Source of the DNA: Tetragonia tetragonoides
Lineage: Eukaryota > Streptophyta > Magnoliopsida > Caryophyllales > Aizoaceae
Direction: 5' to 3'
DNA: 64,000 nt
NCBI GenBank assembly: GCA_038025085.1
Contig: CM076149.1
Span: forward strand, 42,745,001 to 42,809,000
Shown: positions 10,301 through 19,774 of the stretch, one piece after another
Numbering within the stretch: the first letter of the stretch is position 1
Layout of the letters: each line of letters starts with the position of its first letter
The notes under the pieces: model-generated
Databases searched by the model: none
What the model saw: the letters and a program-made list of their open reading frames with translations, nothing else
What the model was told of the DNA's origin: nothing
Position numbers and translations under genes: made by a program

Positions 10301-11369
10301 CTCCATCATGCATCTTGATTCTTATTGTACCGAGACCCACAGTTTTACAAGCATGATCATTGCCCATTAAAACTGTACCACCATTCATGCTTTGATAAGT
10401 AGTAAACCACTTTCTATTTGGGCACATATGATGGGAGGCTCCTGAATCAAGCATCCACTTATCAGAAATATCATACGATTGTTCGGTAACTGAGTAACAA
10501 TCTTCCTCGTCATTTGAGACATAACTCGCCTCTTGTTTTTCCTGCCTTTTTTCTTTCGGGTAGTCGTTGTGTTTCTTGAATGTTACCCTCTTGTTTGGGC
10601 AATTTGCTTTAAAATGCCCAGGCTCACCACATTTAAAGCATAATCTCTCAGCAGGAGGTCTAGATTTAGGCCTAGACTTTCCTCGCTTACTTTTTCCCTT
10701 TTCATTGGTCCTTCCTCTAGTTGCAAATAATCCTTGTGCCTGATCTTTGTAGTCTCGTCCATTTGAAAAGGACATTACACTTGTAGCGACCTTGCGTAGA
10801 TCATCTGCTAGAAGTGATGCTCTCGTCTCATCCATGGTGAGAGTGTCACCCACAAGCATCAAAGTTTGCACTAGATTTTCATAGGATTTGGGCAATGAAA
10901 GTAACAGTATTAGTGCCTGGTCCTCATCATCTATCTTCACATCTATGTCTTTTAGGTTTGATATGATCCTATCAAACTTGTTGACATAATCATGGATTGA
11001 GGTGCCTTCCTCCATCTTGCATGTATACAATTTGGATTTTAAGTAGATCCTGTTAGTTAGAGTCTTCGTCATGAAGTTATCCTCTAATTTCTTCCACACA
11101 GCTGCTACAGTTGCTTCTTCATTTACCAAGAAAGCAACATCCCTCTCAAGACATAAGATTATGGCAGCCCGCGCCTCAAGATCTAGTTCTTCCCAATCCG
11201 CATCCTCCATATTTGCTGGCTTTTTCTCTTTTCCCGCTAGCGCCTTATGCAATTTCTGTGATATTAGCATATTTTTCATCTGCATCCTCCAATAGGAAAA
11301 ATCATTTTTCCCATTGAATTTCTCGATTTCATATTTTCCTACTTTGACATTTACCCTACTAGAAGCCAT
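7365..11369 (-). CDS. Copia-1 Gag-Pol polyprotein
   Basis: The frame opens at the ATG at 11369 (MASSRVNV) and runs 1,334 codons. Domains in order: Gag (UBN2-type), CCHC zinc knuckle at about 244-257 (CFKCGEPGHFKANC), aspartic protease DSGA at about 308-311, integrase HHCC zinc region (about 442-476) and D,D-35-E core (D502, D566, E602), reverse transcriptase with YVDD at about 1036-1039, and RNase H with VDSDYAGD and STTEAEYMA. These are the TNT1-type plant copia domains that make the particle, process it, copy RNA and integrate cDNA. One oddity: the last ~20 codons leave the copia consensus, while the expected tail (VHTDDNPSDMLTK) lies in another frame just downstream. A one-base loss near 7420-7425 would explain this. 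Enzymatic domains are otherwise open. Confidence 0.95.
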   Translation of the reverse strand: MASSRVNVKVGKYEIEKFNGKNDFSYWRMQMKNMLISQKLHKALAGKEKKPANMEDADWEELDLEARAAIILCLERDVAFLVNEEATVAAVWKKLEDNFMTKTLTNRIYLKSKLYTCKMEEGTSIHDYVNKFDRIISNLKDIDVKIDDEDQALILLLSLPKSYENLVQTLMLVGDTLTMDETRASLLADDLRKVATSVMSFSNGRDYKDQAQGLFATRGRTNEKGKSKRGKSRPKSRPPAERLCFKCGEPGHFKANCPNKRVTFKKHNDYPKEKRQEKQEASYVSNDEEDCYSVTEQSYDISDKWMLDSGASHHMCPNRKWFTTYQSMNGGTVLMGNDHACKTVGLGTIRIKMHDGVVRTLKDVRHIPDLRKNLISIGLLEKNGCKIIMENGVLKVVRGSLVVMKGIRHSNLYPLLGTTVTGELAVGIGGSKNPTECTKIWHMRLGHMSEKGLSLLSGQGLLKNMKKPQMEFCEHCVYGKAHRMKFSTSKHKSKGLLDYVHTDVWGPAKVTSKGGSRYFVTFVDDYSRYAWVYFLKHKNEVFDNFKRWRAMVENRTDRKLKTLRSDNGTEYTDGAFKESCDQEGIVRHWTVRDTPQQNGVAERLNRTLLEKARCMRSNSGLGREWWAESVATACYIVNRSPHSSLDGETPYRVWSGEHADYGKLRIFGCTAYYHVKDNKLDERAKKAIFLGYPKGVQGYRLWSLQDSKFVISRDVTFDERSIIALSKAMVPDSGDVERTSNTQVVEIESINQPIDSNHVLVEHPNVIQDEEEDDGLDRDEIEQENAHVIEQQHEDFLASSKPKRNYKVVQKFGSDKPLRHYGQLNLVEYALLVEDDEPITFKQAINDKDSQSWLVAMEEEMQSLHKNMTWDVLPLPIGKTAIGCKWVYKRKEDPSEPRGFRFKARLVAKGYAQKEGVDYNEIFSPVVKHTSIRVLLSLVAHGDLELEQLDVKTAFLHGDLEEEIYMYQPEGFKVDGKESQVCRLRKSLYGLKQSPRQWYKRFDFFMLKQGFSRSNYDCCVYIRKLHGGEYIYLLLYVDDMLIASKSKVEIDRLKFKLGKEFETKDLGAAKKILGMEIKRERTNRKLFLSQKGYIKRVIERFGMKSAKSVVTPLAPHFRLSCKQSPTTAEDKAYMGNVPYASAVGSLMYAMVCTRPDISQAVSVVIRFMANPGKTHWEAVKWILRYLKGAIDTGLCFGGDTCQISGFVDSDYAGDLDRRRSTTGYVFKIHGALVSWRSMLQATVALSTTEAEYMAVAEGVKEALWLRGLLNDLGLQQDCVKLSCDSQSAIHLAKNQVHHARTKHIDARYHFVRDVKRIVIFFLKRSTQMITHQTC

Positions 11370-11415
11370 TACTTTTCTAAAGGAAAAATAATTAGATTTG
11401 ACCACTTAAATTTTG

Positions 11416-11433
11416 GTGTTGGCTCTGATACCA
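11416..11433 (-). other. Copia-1 primer binding site
   Basis: Read on the minus strand this is TGGTATCAGAGCCAACAC, two bases inside the 5' LTR end at 11436. It is the classic complement of the 3' end of initiator methionine tRNA used to start minus-strand cDNA synthesis in plant copia elements. Confidence 0.9.
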
Positions 11434-11435
11434 AT

Positions 11436-11831
11436 TGTTAGAGTCGCAGCGGAATTTTCGGGTTTCTTGTAGACGCAAAGTATTATGTAATTGGATCCTC
11501 CTCACGATATTGCAATAGGTAGCTATCAATAAGAGAAAATAACCAATATGAAGGAAGAAAGTTAACTTAAGAAATATAACTCTCTTAATATATACTGATT
11601 CTCTGATGATGAATTACAAAACTGGTGTATTTATTTAAATTACAATTATTGGAGATATTTATACAAGAAGAAGATAAAACAACGAATGGCGAAACATCTC
11701 TCCCTAAAAATAACTATGAATAAATTCCACAAATTATTTTATGTCATTTCGACATTCTCTCTCAACCTCATTTTATCCCTCTTCTCTCTCTCTCCTTCTA
11801 TTTTTATTCCATATCGCCTTTTAATCCCACA
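11436..11831 (-). repeat. Copia-1 5' LTR
   Basis: 396 bp, identical by eye to 6784-7179. Read-through from the protease gene into this LTR would add about 29 codons before a stop, so a truncated protease fused to an LTR-encoded tail could be made. Confidence 0.95.
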
Positions 11832-12263
11832 ACCTACAACGGATGCAAACAACAGGCATTGCTGTTCCTTATTCCCATTAAGCACCCCAACTGGATTCAG
11901 ATCGATTGTCGCGTTGTCGGAGAAATGGAGGCTCACCTTCGGTGGCATGATCTGTTTTTTGGCTGATTCAGACAGGTTGCTCAAGTCATAGCACAAGTCA
12001 AAATGTTTTGGTTGCTTTATGGTTGTGATATTCGGGTAGCTGCTGGACATCTGCTTCTGAAACTCTTCCTTTAGCTTATTGTAGGCTAGTGGGGGAAGTC
12101 TAGTGCTGATGGTGCCGGAGTCTAGCATGGTGCCTGATGAGAACACCGACGACGATATGTCAAGCCACTTGCCTCCTACACTTATCCCTATCAGCTCCAC
12201 GAAGTAGTGGCTCGGGTGCTGAACCTTCTTTATCAACTGAGTGCTTACCAATTTCCTTGATTT
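11832..12263 (-). pseudogene. Aspartic protease exon 4, 5' part
   Basis: Starts after a GT-AG intron (acceptor AG 12265-12264) and encodes the second lobe: VSTQLIKKVQHPSHYFVEL, GISVGGKWLDI, the second catalytic motif LDSGT (inside GTMLDSGTISTRLPP) and a PKVSLHFSDNATIDL strand. It stops at the copia-1 target site after a VVG codon run. All recognisable family landmarks are intact in this piece. Confidence 0.9.
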
Positions 12264-12351
12264 CTAAAATACAGAGTACATAATAAATTCACCAATAATG
12301 TAACAAATTCTATAAAAAGTCCAACGTAAAGTTATTTAATTTAATTATTAC

Positions 12352-12803
12352 CAGTGGAGCAGTTTGGCCTAGAGCGAGATGGCCGGTGCTACTCCTCCTC
12401 CCAGTGGGCAAGCAGTAGGAGAAATAGTGGCCAAATTGGGCCTGGGCTTGCCAGAGGATGGAGGATTGCTTGTCTTGGCCCAGCCCAATCATGCCAGAAG
12501 AGCCATTGAGATTGCCTTTAGTGTGCTCCACACAAGCAAAGGTGAAATTGTGAACCACTGCTGATTGGTTTAAGGTTAAGATGTCAGTGGCAAAGAAGCC
12601 GGAAGTTATGGTACCGTCCCCATAGCGGCCCTCGTATTCGCAACGGGAGGGGAGTGTGCACTTCTTTTCACTCACCTCCTTGCATTTGTTATCGTCGCAC
12701 TTTATTTGATCGAATGTGGTTGAACTATTCGGGTCAAATATTTTATCCTCTTGGGAGTAACATTTTGGAAAGCAGTGGCACTGTGTCCACATTGCTGAGC
12801 TAC
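12352..12803 (-). pseudogene. Aspartic protease exon 3
   Basis: The exon is 452 bp with donor GTAATA at 12351 and acceptor AG at 12805-12804. It begins by finishing the split DTG-S codon and encodes SSAMWTQC, several Cys pairs typical of the nepenthesin insertion, the flap motif YGDGTITSG, and SYCLPT near the end. The first 60 bp are also present as a duplicate at 18641-18700 because of the copia-2 event. Confidence 0.88.
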
Positions 12804-12985
12804 CTGCATTTTTCATTATTGTGGTTAACTTATATTTAAGACGGTCTTATCGTAAATTTGATACGAGTATTCAAATTATTAATTAGTCCTATATATACAG
12901 TACTTATTATTGTTGATGGTACCTGTATCAAAAATGAGACGGAGTTGCTGTGGTGGTGTGCCAAGTGCAACAGCGACCACATAAC
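12744..12985. repeat. 242-bp target duplication, left copy
   Basis: Identical by eye to 18641-18882, at a constant offset of 5,897 with no indel. It contains the last 62 bp of exon 2, the whole 119-bp intron 2 and the first 60 bp of exon 3 of the aspartic protease gene. It abuts the TG end of copia-2 at 12986. A normal copia target duplication is 5 bp. Confidence 0.95.
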
Positions 12986-13788
12986 TGTTGGGGAAAGCAC
13001 ACAAATACACAAGCGGAAGCAACAAAGACTTTTTCCCCGGTTGTGATGCAAAGATGAGCAATAACCAATTCAAGCAACCAAACAATATTGAACCAAAATG
13101 ACAGCAGCAAATGGAACTATAAATCAGCCCAAAAACAGTAAATAAACAAGGAGACGCAAGGATTTACGTGGAAACCCCGATGTGGGGAAAAAACCACGGG
13201 ACCGTTAACAAACGGTGCCAAAACCTCCACTAATCAACAAATTAACAAGTGGGTACAACAATAGTTCTTCCCTAGATCAACTAGAGGTATTCACAATCAT
13301 CAAGGATCAACCTTGGCACAACAAGTCTCCCAAATCATCACCCAAAAGAGTGGAAATACAATTTCGTATAAAATAAGAGCTGAATTTAGAAAACTGAGTT
13401 AGAGAGCTCCAAATGAAATTCTGACCGTTGGATTTGAAGAGGGGGATGTCAGGAACAACGTGCTAAAATCTCGCGACGATCGGAGTTCGTTTGGTCGTCG
13501 ATCGGGGCGGATTTCTGGGCTGCCAGCACCAAAATTCGTGGGTGGCTCCTCTTCTCTCTCTCCTCTTCTCTTCTAGACTTTTCTCCTGATTTTTTTTTTT
13601 TTTGAGTGTCTAGGCTTTCTCTCTCTTGCACTCAGCCCTTCTAACCTTTTGGCTTATAAGGGAAGCCACTTGTGAGTGAATATACGAAATTGCCCTTCAC
13701 TTAAACATCATATGGATAACCCATATGGTAAGCAAATATATCCCAAATTAATTGGGTTCTTCCTCCATGTAGGAGGGATACTCCAACA
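12986..13788 (-). repeat. Copia-2 3' LTR (complete)
   Basis: 803 bp, beginning TGTTGGGG and ending CCAACA on the plus strand. It contains a run of 14 T near 13590-13603 and CT-rich tracts. It is the only full copy of this LTR in the window and defines what is missing at 18640. Confidence 0.93.
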
Positions 13789-13804
13789 AATCTCCCCCTC
13801 ACTC

Positions 13805-16800
13805 CTACATGGGGGGCTCGACCAAGCCCGCAATCTTTCTACAAACAAGAAGTTTCTCCTTAGGCAAGGCCTTCGTCAACATGTCCGATCCGTTGAGATC
13901 GGTGTGAATCTTCACAAGCTCAAATGACTTGTCTTCTACCGCTTCTCGAATCCAATGATACCTCCTCCGTATGTGTTTGGTTCGGGAATGGTAGGCTACA
14001 TTCTTGGCAAGGTGGATGGCACTTTGACTATCACAATAAAGAGGGTACTTGTCTTGTTTCAAACCCAACTCCTCTAGAAAATCTCTCATCCAAATAAACT
14101 CCTTGCCAGCTTCAACCGCTGCCATATACTCAGATTCTGTGGTAGACAGAGCAACACACTTTTGCAATTTTGATTGCCATGAAACAGCTCCCCCTGCAAT
14201 TGTCATCAAGTATCCGGAGGTAGACTTACTAGCATCAATATCACCCGACAAATCAACATCTGTGTAGCCATCTAACACAGGTTGTCCGGGACCAAAGCAT
14301 AAACACACTCTAGAAGTACCTCTGAGATACCGCATGATCCACTTTACTGCTGCCCAATGCTCCTTACCAGGATTAGACATGAACCTGCTAACAACCCCAA
14401 TGGCATGTGCAATGTCTGGCCTAGTGCATACCATGGCATACATCAAACTCCCCACGGCGGATGCATAAGGCACCGTCATCATCTCTTTCTTGTCATTCTC
14501 ACTTGTAGGACACTGGCTGGAGCTTAGCTTCATGTGACCTGCAAGTGGCGAGCTCACGGGTTTAGCTTTTTCCATCTTGAACCTCTCTAGCAGCTTCTGG
14601 ATGTAACTCTCTTGTGATAGCCATATCTTCTTGTTCTTCCTATCACGAGAGATACGCATGCCCAAAATTTGCTTTGCAAGGCCAAGGTCCTTCATTGCAA
14701 AGGACTTGCTCAAGGCACTCTTCAGGTTGGCAATCTTCTCCTTATCCTGTCCAACAATCAACATGTCATCCACATAAAGTAAGAGAATGAGAAAATCACC
14801 TCCGGCGTAATGCTTCACAAACACACATGAATCTGCATGTGTCTTGTGGAAACTGTGGTCTTTCGTGAAAGACTCAAACTTCTTGTACCATTGTCGAGGT
14901 GCTTGTTTCAAGCCATATAAACTCTTTTTCAAACGGCATACAAGCTTCTCACTTCCCTTCTCTTGGAAACCTTCTGGTTGCTCCATGTAGATTTCCTCCT
15001 CTAAGTCACCATGGAGGAAAGCAGTCTTCACATCAAGTTGTTCCAACTCCAAATCCATGCTAGCAGCTAAGCCAAGAACAACTCTAACAGAAGACATCTT
15101 TACAACTGGAGAGAAAATCTCTTCAAAGTCTATGCCTTTCTTTTGACCTGAGCCTTTCACCACCAAACGTGCCTTGTACCTAGGTGGTGAACCATCTTCT
15201 CCAGTTTTCAGTCTGTACACCCATTTGTTCTTGAGTGCTCTCTTGCCCTTAGACAACTCCACTAAGTCATATGTGTGGTTCTCATGCAAGGATTTCATCT
15301 CATCTTGCATGGCATTATACCACTCCTTGCAGTGCTCATGTGACATAGCCTCCTCGTAGCTTTCAGGTTCTCCCCCGTCGGTCATCAACACATACTCATC
15401 TGCTGGATATTTAGAGGTAGGCTGTCTCTCTCTGGTGGATCTTCTCAACTGTGGTTCTGGTTGTACATGGGGTTCTTCTTCATGTGTATGATCTGGTGGT
15501 GGCTGAACATCATCACCATCATCACTGTTATGATCATCATTGCCATCTTCCTGTTGTTCTCCCCCTTGAACTCTAGGAGTTACTTCAGGAAATATTGGAT
15601 CTGAGTTGGCGCTGTCACTAGGAGAAGGCTCTGGTTGTTTCTTCTTCTCACAATCTGCAAAGGTTTTGTCTTCAAAGAACACTACATCTCTGCTTCTAAT
15701 CACTTTCCTGCTAACTGGATTCCACAATCTGTACCCAAACTCATCCTCTGAGTACCCTAGGAAGATGCATGGCTTTGTCTTGCTATCAAGCTTGGACCTC
15801 TCATCTCTGGGAATATGAACATATGCAAGGCACCCAAAGACTCTCAGGTGGCTGAATGATACCTCTTTACCAGTCCATACTCTCTGCGGAACATCTCCAT
15901 TAAGAGGAACTGAAGGTGACCGGTTGATGAGGTACACTGCTGTAAATATTGCCTCGGCCCAAAAAATCCTAGGCAGCTTCGCATGAGAGAGCATACATCG
16001 AATTCTTTCTTCAATTGTTCTGTTCATTCTCTCTGCAAGTCCATTCAGCTGAGGTGTCTTGGGAACTGTCTTCTCAAGCCTGATGCCCTGTACTTTGCAA
16101 TACTCTTCAAATGGACCCCTGTACTCTCCACCATTGTCAGCTCTAACACACTTGAGCTTCCGGCCTGTTTCTCTCTCAACTCTGGCCTGGAACTGCTTGA
16201 AAAACTGTAGTACCTGGTCTTTGGTTTTCAACACAAAAGCCCACAGTTTTCTAGAATAATCATCAATAAAAGTAACAAAATAAAGTGCACCGCTATGTGA
16301 CTTAGTATCCATAGAACATACATCAGTGTGAACAAGATCTAATGCATGTTTTCTTCTAGATGGGGGACGAGTATGAAATGCTTCCCTATGTTGTTTTCCA
16401 GCTAAACAATCAACACAGGGTTTCAAGGACATACCTTGAACATCAGGAAGGAGTTGCTTCTTAGCAAGCATTTGCATACCTCTTTCACTCATGTGACCAA
16501 GTCTCTTGTGCCATAACTCGCTGGAGGAATCATCAACTGCGTGTACTTCTCCTTTGCACAACTTAGCTTGCATCACATACAAGGATCTCTGCTTGCTCCC
16601 ACGAGCCACAATCAAACTTCCTTTGATAAGCTTGCACTTTCCACCACCAAAGTTGCTGGAGTAACCAGCATCATCGAGCAACCCAGGAGATATCAAATTC
16701 AGCCGAATCTCTGGAACATGTCGGACATCTCTCAACACCAAACTGCAACCTGTGGATGTCTCCAAACACACTGTACCCATGCCTACAATCTTGGATGAGC

Positions 16801-17803
16801 CATCATTCCCCATCTTTACATAGCCAAAGTCACCGCTGGTGTATGATGAGAAGTAATCTTGGTGCGAGGTTAGATGAAACGAAGCACCCGTGTCAATCAC
16901 CCAAGTACAATCATCACTATCTAGATTTAGGCAATGGTCACCAATAAAAAATAATTCATCACTTGTTGCAATTGCAGTGGTGTTGTTATCTTTCTCTTCT
17001 TGTTGTTGCCCGAATGTCTCACCCTTTTCTTTCCTTTCTCTGGACTTGTCTCTCTTCATTTTCCTGCAATGTTTTTGAATGTGGCCTGGCTTATCACAAT
17101 AGTGGCAAATGATCTTACCCTTTGATTTTGATCTCCCCCTGGACTTGTCTCTATGCTGGGGATATCGAGTCTTACTTCTTCCCCTGCTTGATTCTTGTGT
17201 CACATTAGCCTCTGGTTGTGTGGAGGAACTCATTTCCTTCCTTCTAGTTTCTTCATTCAACAAACTAGCTTTGACAATTTCCATTGTCAGCGTGCCCTCT
17301 GGTGCGGAGTTGCTAAGTGATACAAATAGAGTGTCCCAGCTTTCTGGCAATGAGCAAAGTAGTAGCAATGCCTGCAGCTCATCATCTAAATTCATCTTCA
17401 TTGCAGACAACTTGTTAATCAAACTTTGAAATTCATTCAAGTGAACTACTATGCTATCACCATCTTTATATTCCAGTTTCACAAGTTTTCTAATCAATGA
17501 CGCTTTACTCAAGGCATTCTTCCTTTCATACATGGTCTCAAGTTTCTTCCAAAGAGTATAAGCATTCGTGTCATTGGCAATATGTTGGAGGACACTCATA
17601 TCAACAAATTGTCTAATTGTTCCAACGGCTTTACGGTTCAATATTTTCCACTCACTTTCAACAACACCAGTTGGTATGGTTGCATTTAAAATTGGTTCAT
17701 ACAAATCCTTCACATAAAGGATATCCTCCATTTTAGTTTTCCACACGGAGTAATTTCCAGAATTCAAACTAATCATTCCGTGCACACCAGATTTTTCATC
17801 CAT
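13805..17803 (-). CDS. Copia-2 Gag-Pol polyprotein
   Basis: An uninterrupted frame of 1,332 residues from the ATG at 17803 (MDEKSG). Order of domains: Gag with SLNSGNYSVWKTKM, CCHC knuckle at about 233-246 (CHYCDKPGHIQKHC), protease DTGA at about 304-307, integrase HHCC region and catalytic core (LVHTD, RADNGGEY, LNGLAERMNRT), RT with LDVKTAFLHG, SLYGLKQAPRQW and YVDD (about 1007-1010), RNase H with STTESEYMA, and the complete tail GSDMLTKALPKEKL. Unlike copia-1, the C-terminal tail is in frame. It belongs to the TNT1/Tork-like group of plant copia proteins. The coding capacity looks intact, but the damaged 5' LTR removes the U3 end that integrase would need, although reverse transcription can rebuild it from the 3' LTR. 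Confidence 0.95.
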   Translation of the reverse strand: MDEKSGVHGMISLNSGNYSVWKTKMEDILYVKDLYEPILNATIPTGVVESEWKILNRKAVGTIRQFVDMSVLQHIANDTNAYTLWKKLETMYERKNALSKASLIRKLVKLEYKDGDSIVVHLNEFQSLINKLSAMKMNLDDELQALLLLCSLPESWDTLFVSLSNSAPEGTLTMEIVKASLLNEETRRKEMSSSTQPEANVTQESSRGRSKTRYPQHRDKSRGRSKSKGKIICHYCDKPGHIQKHCRKMKRDKSRERKEKGETFGQQQEEKDNNTTAIATSDELFFIGDHCLNLDSDDCTWVIDTGASFHLTSHQDYFSSYTSGDFGYVKMGNDGSSKIVGMGTVCLETSTGCSLVLRDVRHVPEIRLNLISPGLLDDAGYSSNFGGGKCKLIKGSLIVARGSKQRSLYVMQAKLCKGEVHAVDDSSSELWHKRLGHMSERGMQMLAKKQLLPDVQGMSLKPCVDCLAGKQHREAFHTRPPSRRKHALDLVHTDVCSMDTKSHSGALYFVTFIDDYSRKLWAFVLKTKDQVLQFFKQFQARVERETGRKLKCVRADNGGEYRGPFEEYCKVQGIRLEKTVPKTPQLNGLAERMNRTIEERIRCMLSHAKLPRIFWAEAIFTAVYLINRSPSVPLNGDVPQRVWTGKEVSFSHLRVFGCLAYVHIPRDERSKLDSKTKPCIFLGYSEDEFGYRLWNPVSRKVIRSRDVVFFEDKTFADCEKKKQPEPSPSDSANSDPIFPEVTPRVQGGEQQEDGNDDHNSDDGDDVQPPPDHTHEEEPHVQPEPQLRRSTRERQPTSKYPADEYVLMTDGGEPESYEEAMSHEHCKEWYNAMQDEMKSLHENHTYDLVELSKGKRALKNKWVYRLKTGEDGSPPRYKARLVVKGSGQKKGIDFEEIFSPVVKMSSVRVVLGLAASMDLELEQLDVKTAFLHGDLEEEIYMEQPEGFQEKGSEKLVCRLKKSLYGLKQAPRQWYKKFESFTKDHSFHKTHADSCVFVKHYAGGDFLILLLYVDDMLIVGQDKEKIANLKSALSKSFAMKDLGLAKQILGMRISRDRKNKKIWLSQESYIQKLLERFKMEKAKPVSSPLAGHMKLSSSQCPTSENDKKEMMTVPYASAVGSLMYAMVCTRPDIAHAIGVVSRFMSNPGKEHWAAVKWIMRYLRGTSRVCLCFGPGQPVLDGYTDVDLSGDIDASKSTSGYLMTIAGGAVSWQSKLQKCVALSTTESEYMAAVEAGKEFIWMRDFLEELGLKQDKYPLYCDSQSAIHLAKNVAYHSRTKHIRRRYHWIREAVEDKSFELVKIHTDLNGSDMLTKALPKEKLLVCRKIAGLVEPPM

Positions 17804-17840
17804 CTTTAACAACACAACAAATTCACAATGACTCTAACCA

Positions 17841-17854
17841 AAGCTCTGATACCA
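17841..17854 (-). other. Copia-2 primer binding site
   Basis: TGGTATCAGAGCTT on the minus strand, close inside the 5' LTR boundary at 17858. It is complementary to the 3' end of initiator Met-tRNA. Confidence 0.88.
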
Positions 17855-17857
17855 CTA

Positions 17858-18640
17858 TGTTGGGGAAAGCACACAAATACACAAGCGGAAGCAACAAAGA
17901 CTTTTTCCCCGGTTGTGATGCAAAGATGAGCAATAACCAATTCAAGCAACCAAACAATATTGAACCAAAATGACAGCAGCAAATGGAACTATAAATCAGC
18001 CCAAAAACAGTAAATAAACAAGGAGACGCAAGGATTTACGTGGAAACCCCGATGTGGGGAAAAAACCACGGGACCGTTAACAAACGGTGCCAAAACCTCC
18101 ACTAATCAACAAATTAACAAGTGGGTACAACAATAGTTCTTCCCTAGATCAACTAGAGGTATTCACAATCATCAAGGATCAACCTTGGCACAACAAGTCT
18201 CCCAAATCATCACCCAAAAGAGTGGAAATACAATTTCGTATAAAATAAGAGCTGAATTTAGAAAACTGAGTTAGAGAGCTCCAAATGAAATTCTGACCGT
18301 TGGATTTGAAGAGGGGGATGTCAGGAACAACGTGCTAAAATCTCGCGACGATCGGAGTTCGTTTGGTCGTCGATCGGGGCGGATTTCTGGGCTGCCAGCA
18401 CCAAAATTCGTGGGTGGCTCCTCTTCTCTCTCTCCTCTTCTCTTCTAGACTTTTCTCCTGATTTTTTTTTTTTTGAGTGTCTAGGCTTTCTCTCTCTTGC
18501 ACTCAGCCCTTCTAACCTTTTGGCTTATAAGGGAAGCCACTTGTGAGTGAATATACGAAATTGCCCTTCACTTAAACATCATATGGATAACCCATATGGT
18601 AAGCAAATATATCCCAAATTAATTGGGTTCTTCCTCCATG
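17858..18640 (-). repeat. Copia-2 5' LTR, outer 17 bp missing
   Basis: Matches 12986-13769 with one base difference in the T run, then stops at CCATG(TA) where the complete LTR continues for 17 more bases. The junction to duplicated target DNA shares a 2-bp TA with both partners, a microhomology of the kind left by end joining or template switching. Confidence 0.93.
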
Positions 18641-18819
18641 TATCCTCTTGGGAGTAACATTTTGGAAAGCAGTGGCACTGTGTCCACATTGCTGAGCTAC
18701 CTGCATTTTTCATTATTGTGGTTAACTTATATTTAAGACGGTCTTATCGTAAATTTGATACGAGTATTCAAATTATTAATTAGTCCTATATATACAGTAC
18801 TTATTATTGTTGATGGTAC

Positions 18820-19214
<395 letters not shown>

Positions 19215-19533
19215 CTGCAGCTGCGCAATACAATATATATGAAGATCGAGTATTAACTTATTATTATTATAGTGCTATATGCATGTCCATCACTACTTAA
19301 ATTACGTCGGATATATATATATATATATATATGATCGAAATAATAAGGACAATATTGGAAAATTAACCCCATTTTCCTTGCTTGCTTTAAAACCTATACA
19401 AAAATAACAATGTATATATTTATCTGAAACACATGGACTATAGAGTAGTACTACTACAAGCCATAAAATTATGAATGAATTAAATGTGCTATTAATAAAC
19501 ATTATTATATATGTCATATCATATGTAATCAAC

Positions 19534-19774
19534 CTTGGGATAAATTTGGTTGCTGGCAAGTGTCTGTAGGGATGAGGGAAGGGAACTCATGATCAAGATA
19601 GTAGCTATCAATATCATTATTAGAATATGAAACTTCTTCTACGGCGGTCTCTCTTACTTCACGACCCGTATTATCCCCAGCTGCTTTCATACAACAAGAT
19701 GAAAGACAAAGGAAAATGCAATAACTGGTAAGAACTAAATTAATAACGAAGACACTGGAAATAGAATTAGCCAT
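19534..19774 (-). pseudogene. Aspartic protease exon 1 (signal peptide)
   Basis: The ATG at 19774 is followed by a hydrophobic segment (VFVINLVLTSYCIFLCLSS) typical of a signal peptide, then an acidic spacer and FPSLIPTDTC, which resembles the SLLPSSxC motif at the start of the pro-region in this protease family. The donor is GTTGAT at 19533. The call is based on position and this motif. Confidence 0.65.

Larger units (their letters stand above)
6784..11831 (-). mobile_element. Copia-1: young Ty1/copia LTR retrotransposon
   Basis: A complete 5,048-bp element on the minus strand. The two 396-bp LTRs (6784-7179 and 11436-11831) begin TG and end CA and show no difference by eye. The 5-bp target duplication ACCTA flanks it exactly (6779-6783 and 11832-11836). 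A primer binding site complementary to initiator Met-tRNA (TGGTATCAGAGCC type) lies just inside the 5' LTR, and a purine tract precedes the 3' LTR. It holds one long polyprotein frame. Identical LTRs indicate a very recent insertion. It interrupts exon 4 of the aspartic protease gene in the same orientation as that gene. Confidence 0.97.
12986..18640 (-). mobile_element. Copia-2: Ty1/copia retrotransposon with a truncated 5' LTR
   Basis: A minus-strand element of about 5,655 bp. The 3' LTR (12986-13788, 803 bp) is complete, TG...CA. The 5' LTR (17858-18640) matches it except for one base in a T run (14 versus 13) and the loss of its outer 17 bp. The missing segment ends in the terminal CA on the plus strand, which is the U3 start of the element. 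A Met-tRNA type primer binding site is at 17841-17854 and a purine tract (plus strand TCTCCCCCTC) borders the 3' LTR. It sits between 242-bp direct copies of target DNA rather than a 5-bp duplication. Near-identical LTRs indicate recent insertion. Confidence 0.95.

Noticed and set aside
12879..13110. Separate short frames at the left edge of copia-2 as a second gene
   Set aside because: They are the end of protease exon 2 running into the LTR, one of the two copies made by the 242-bp duplication.
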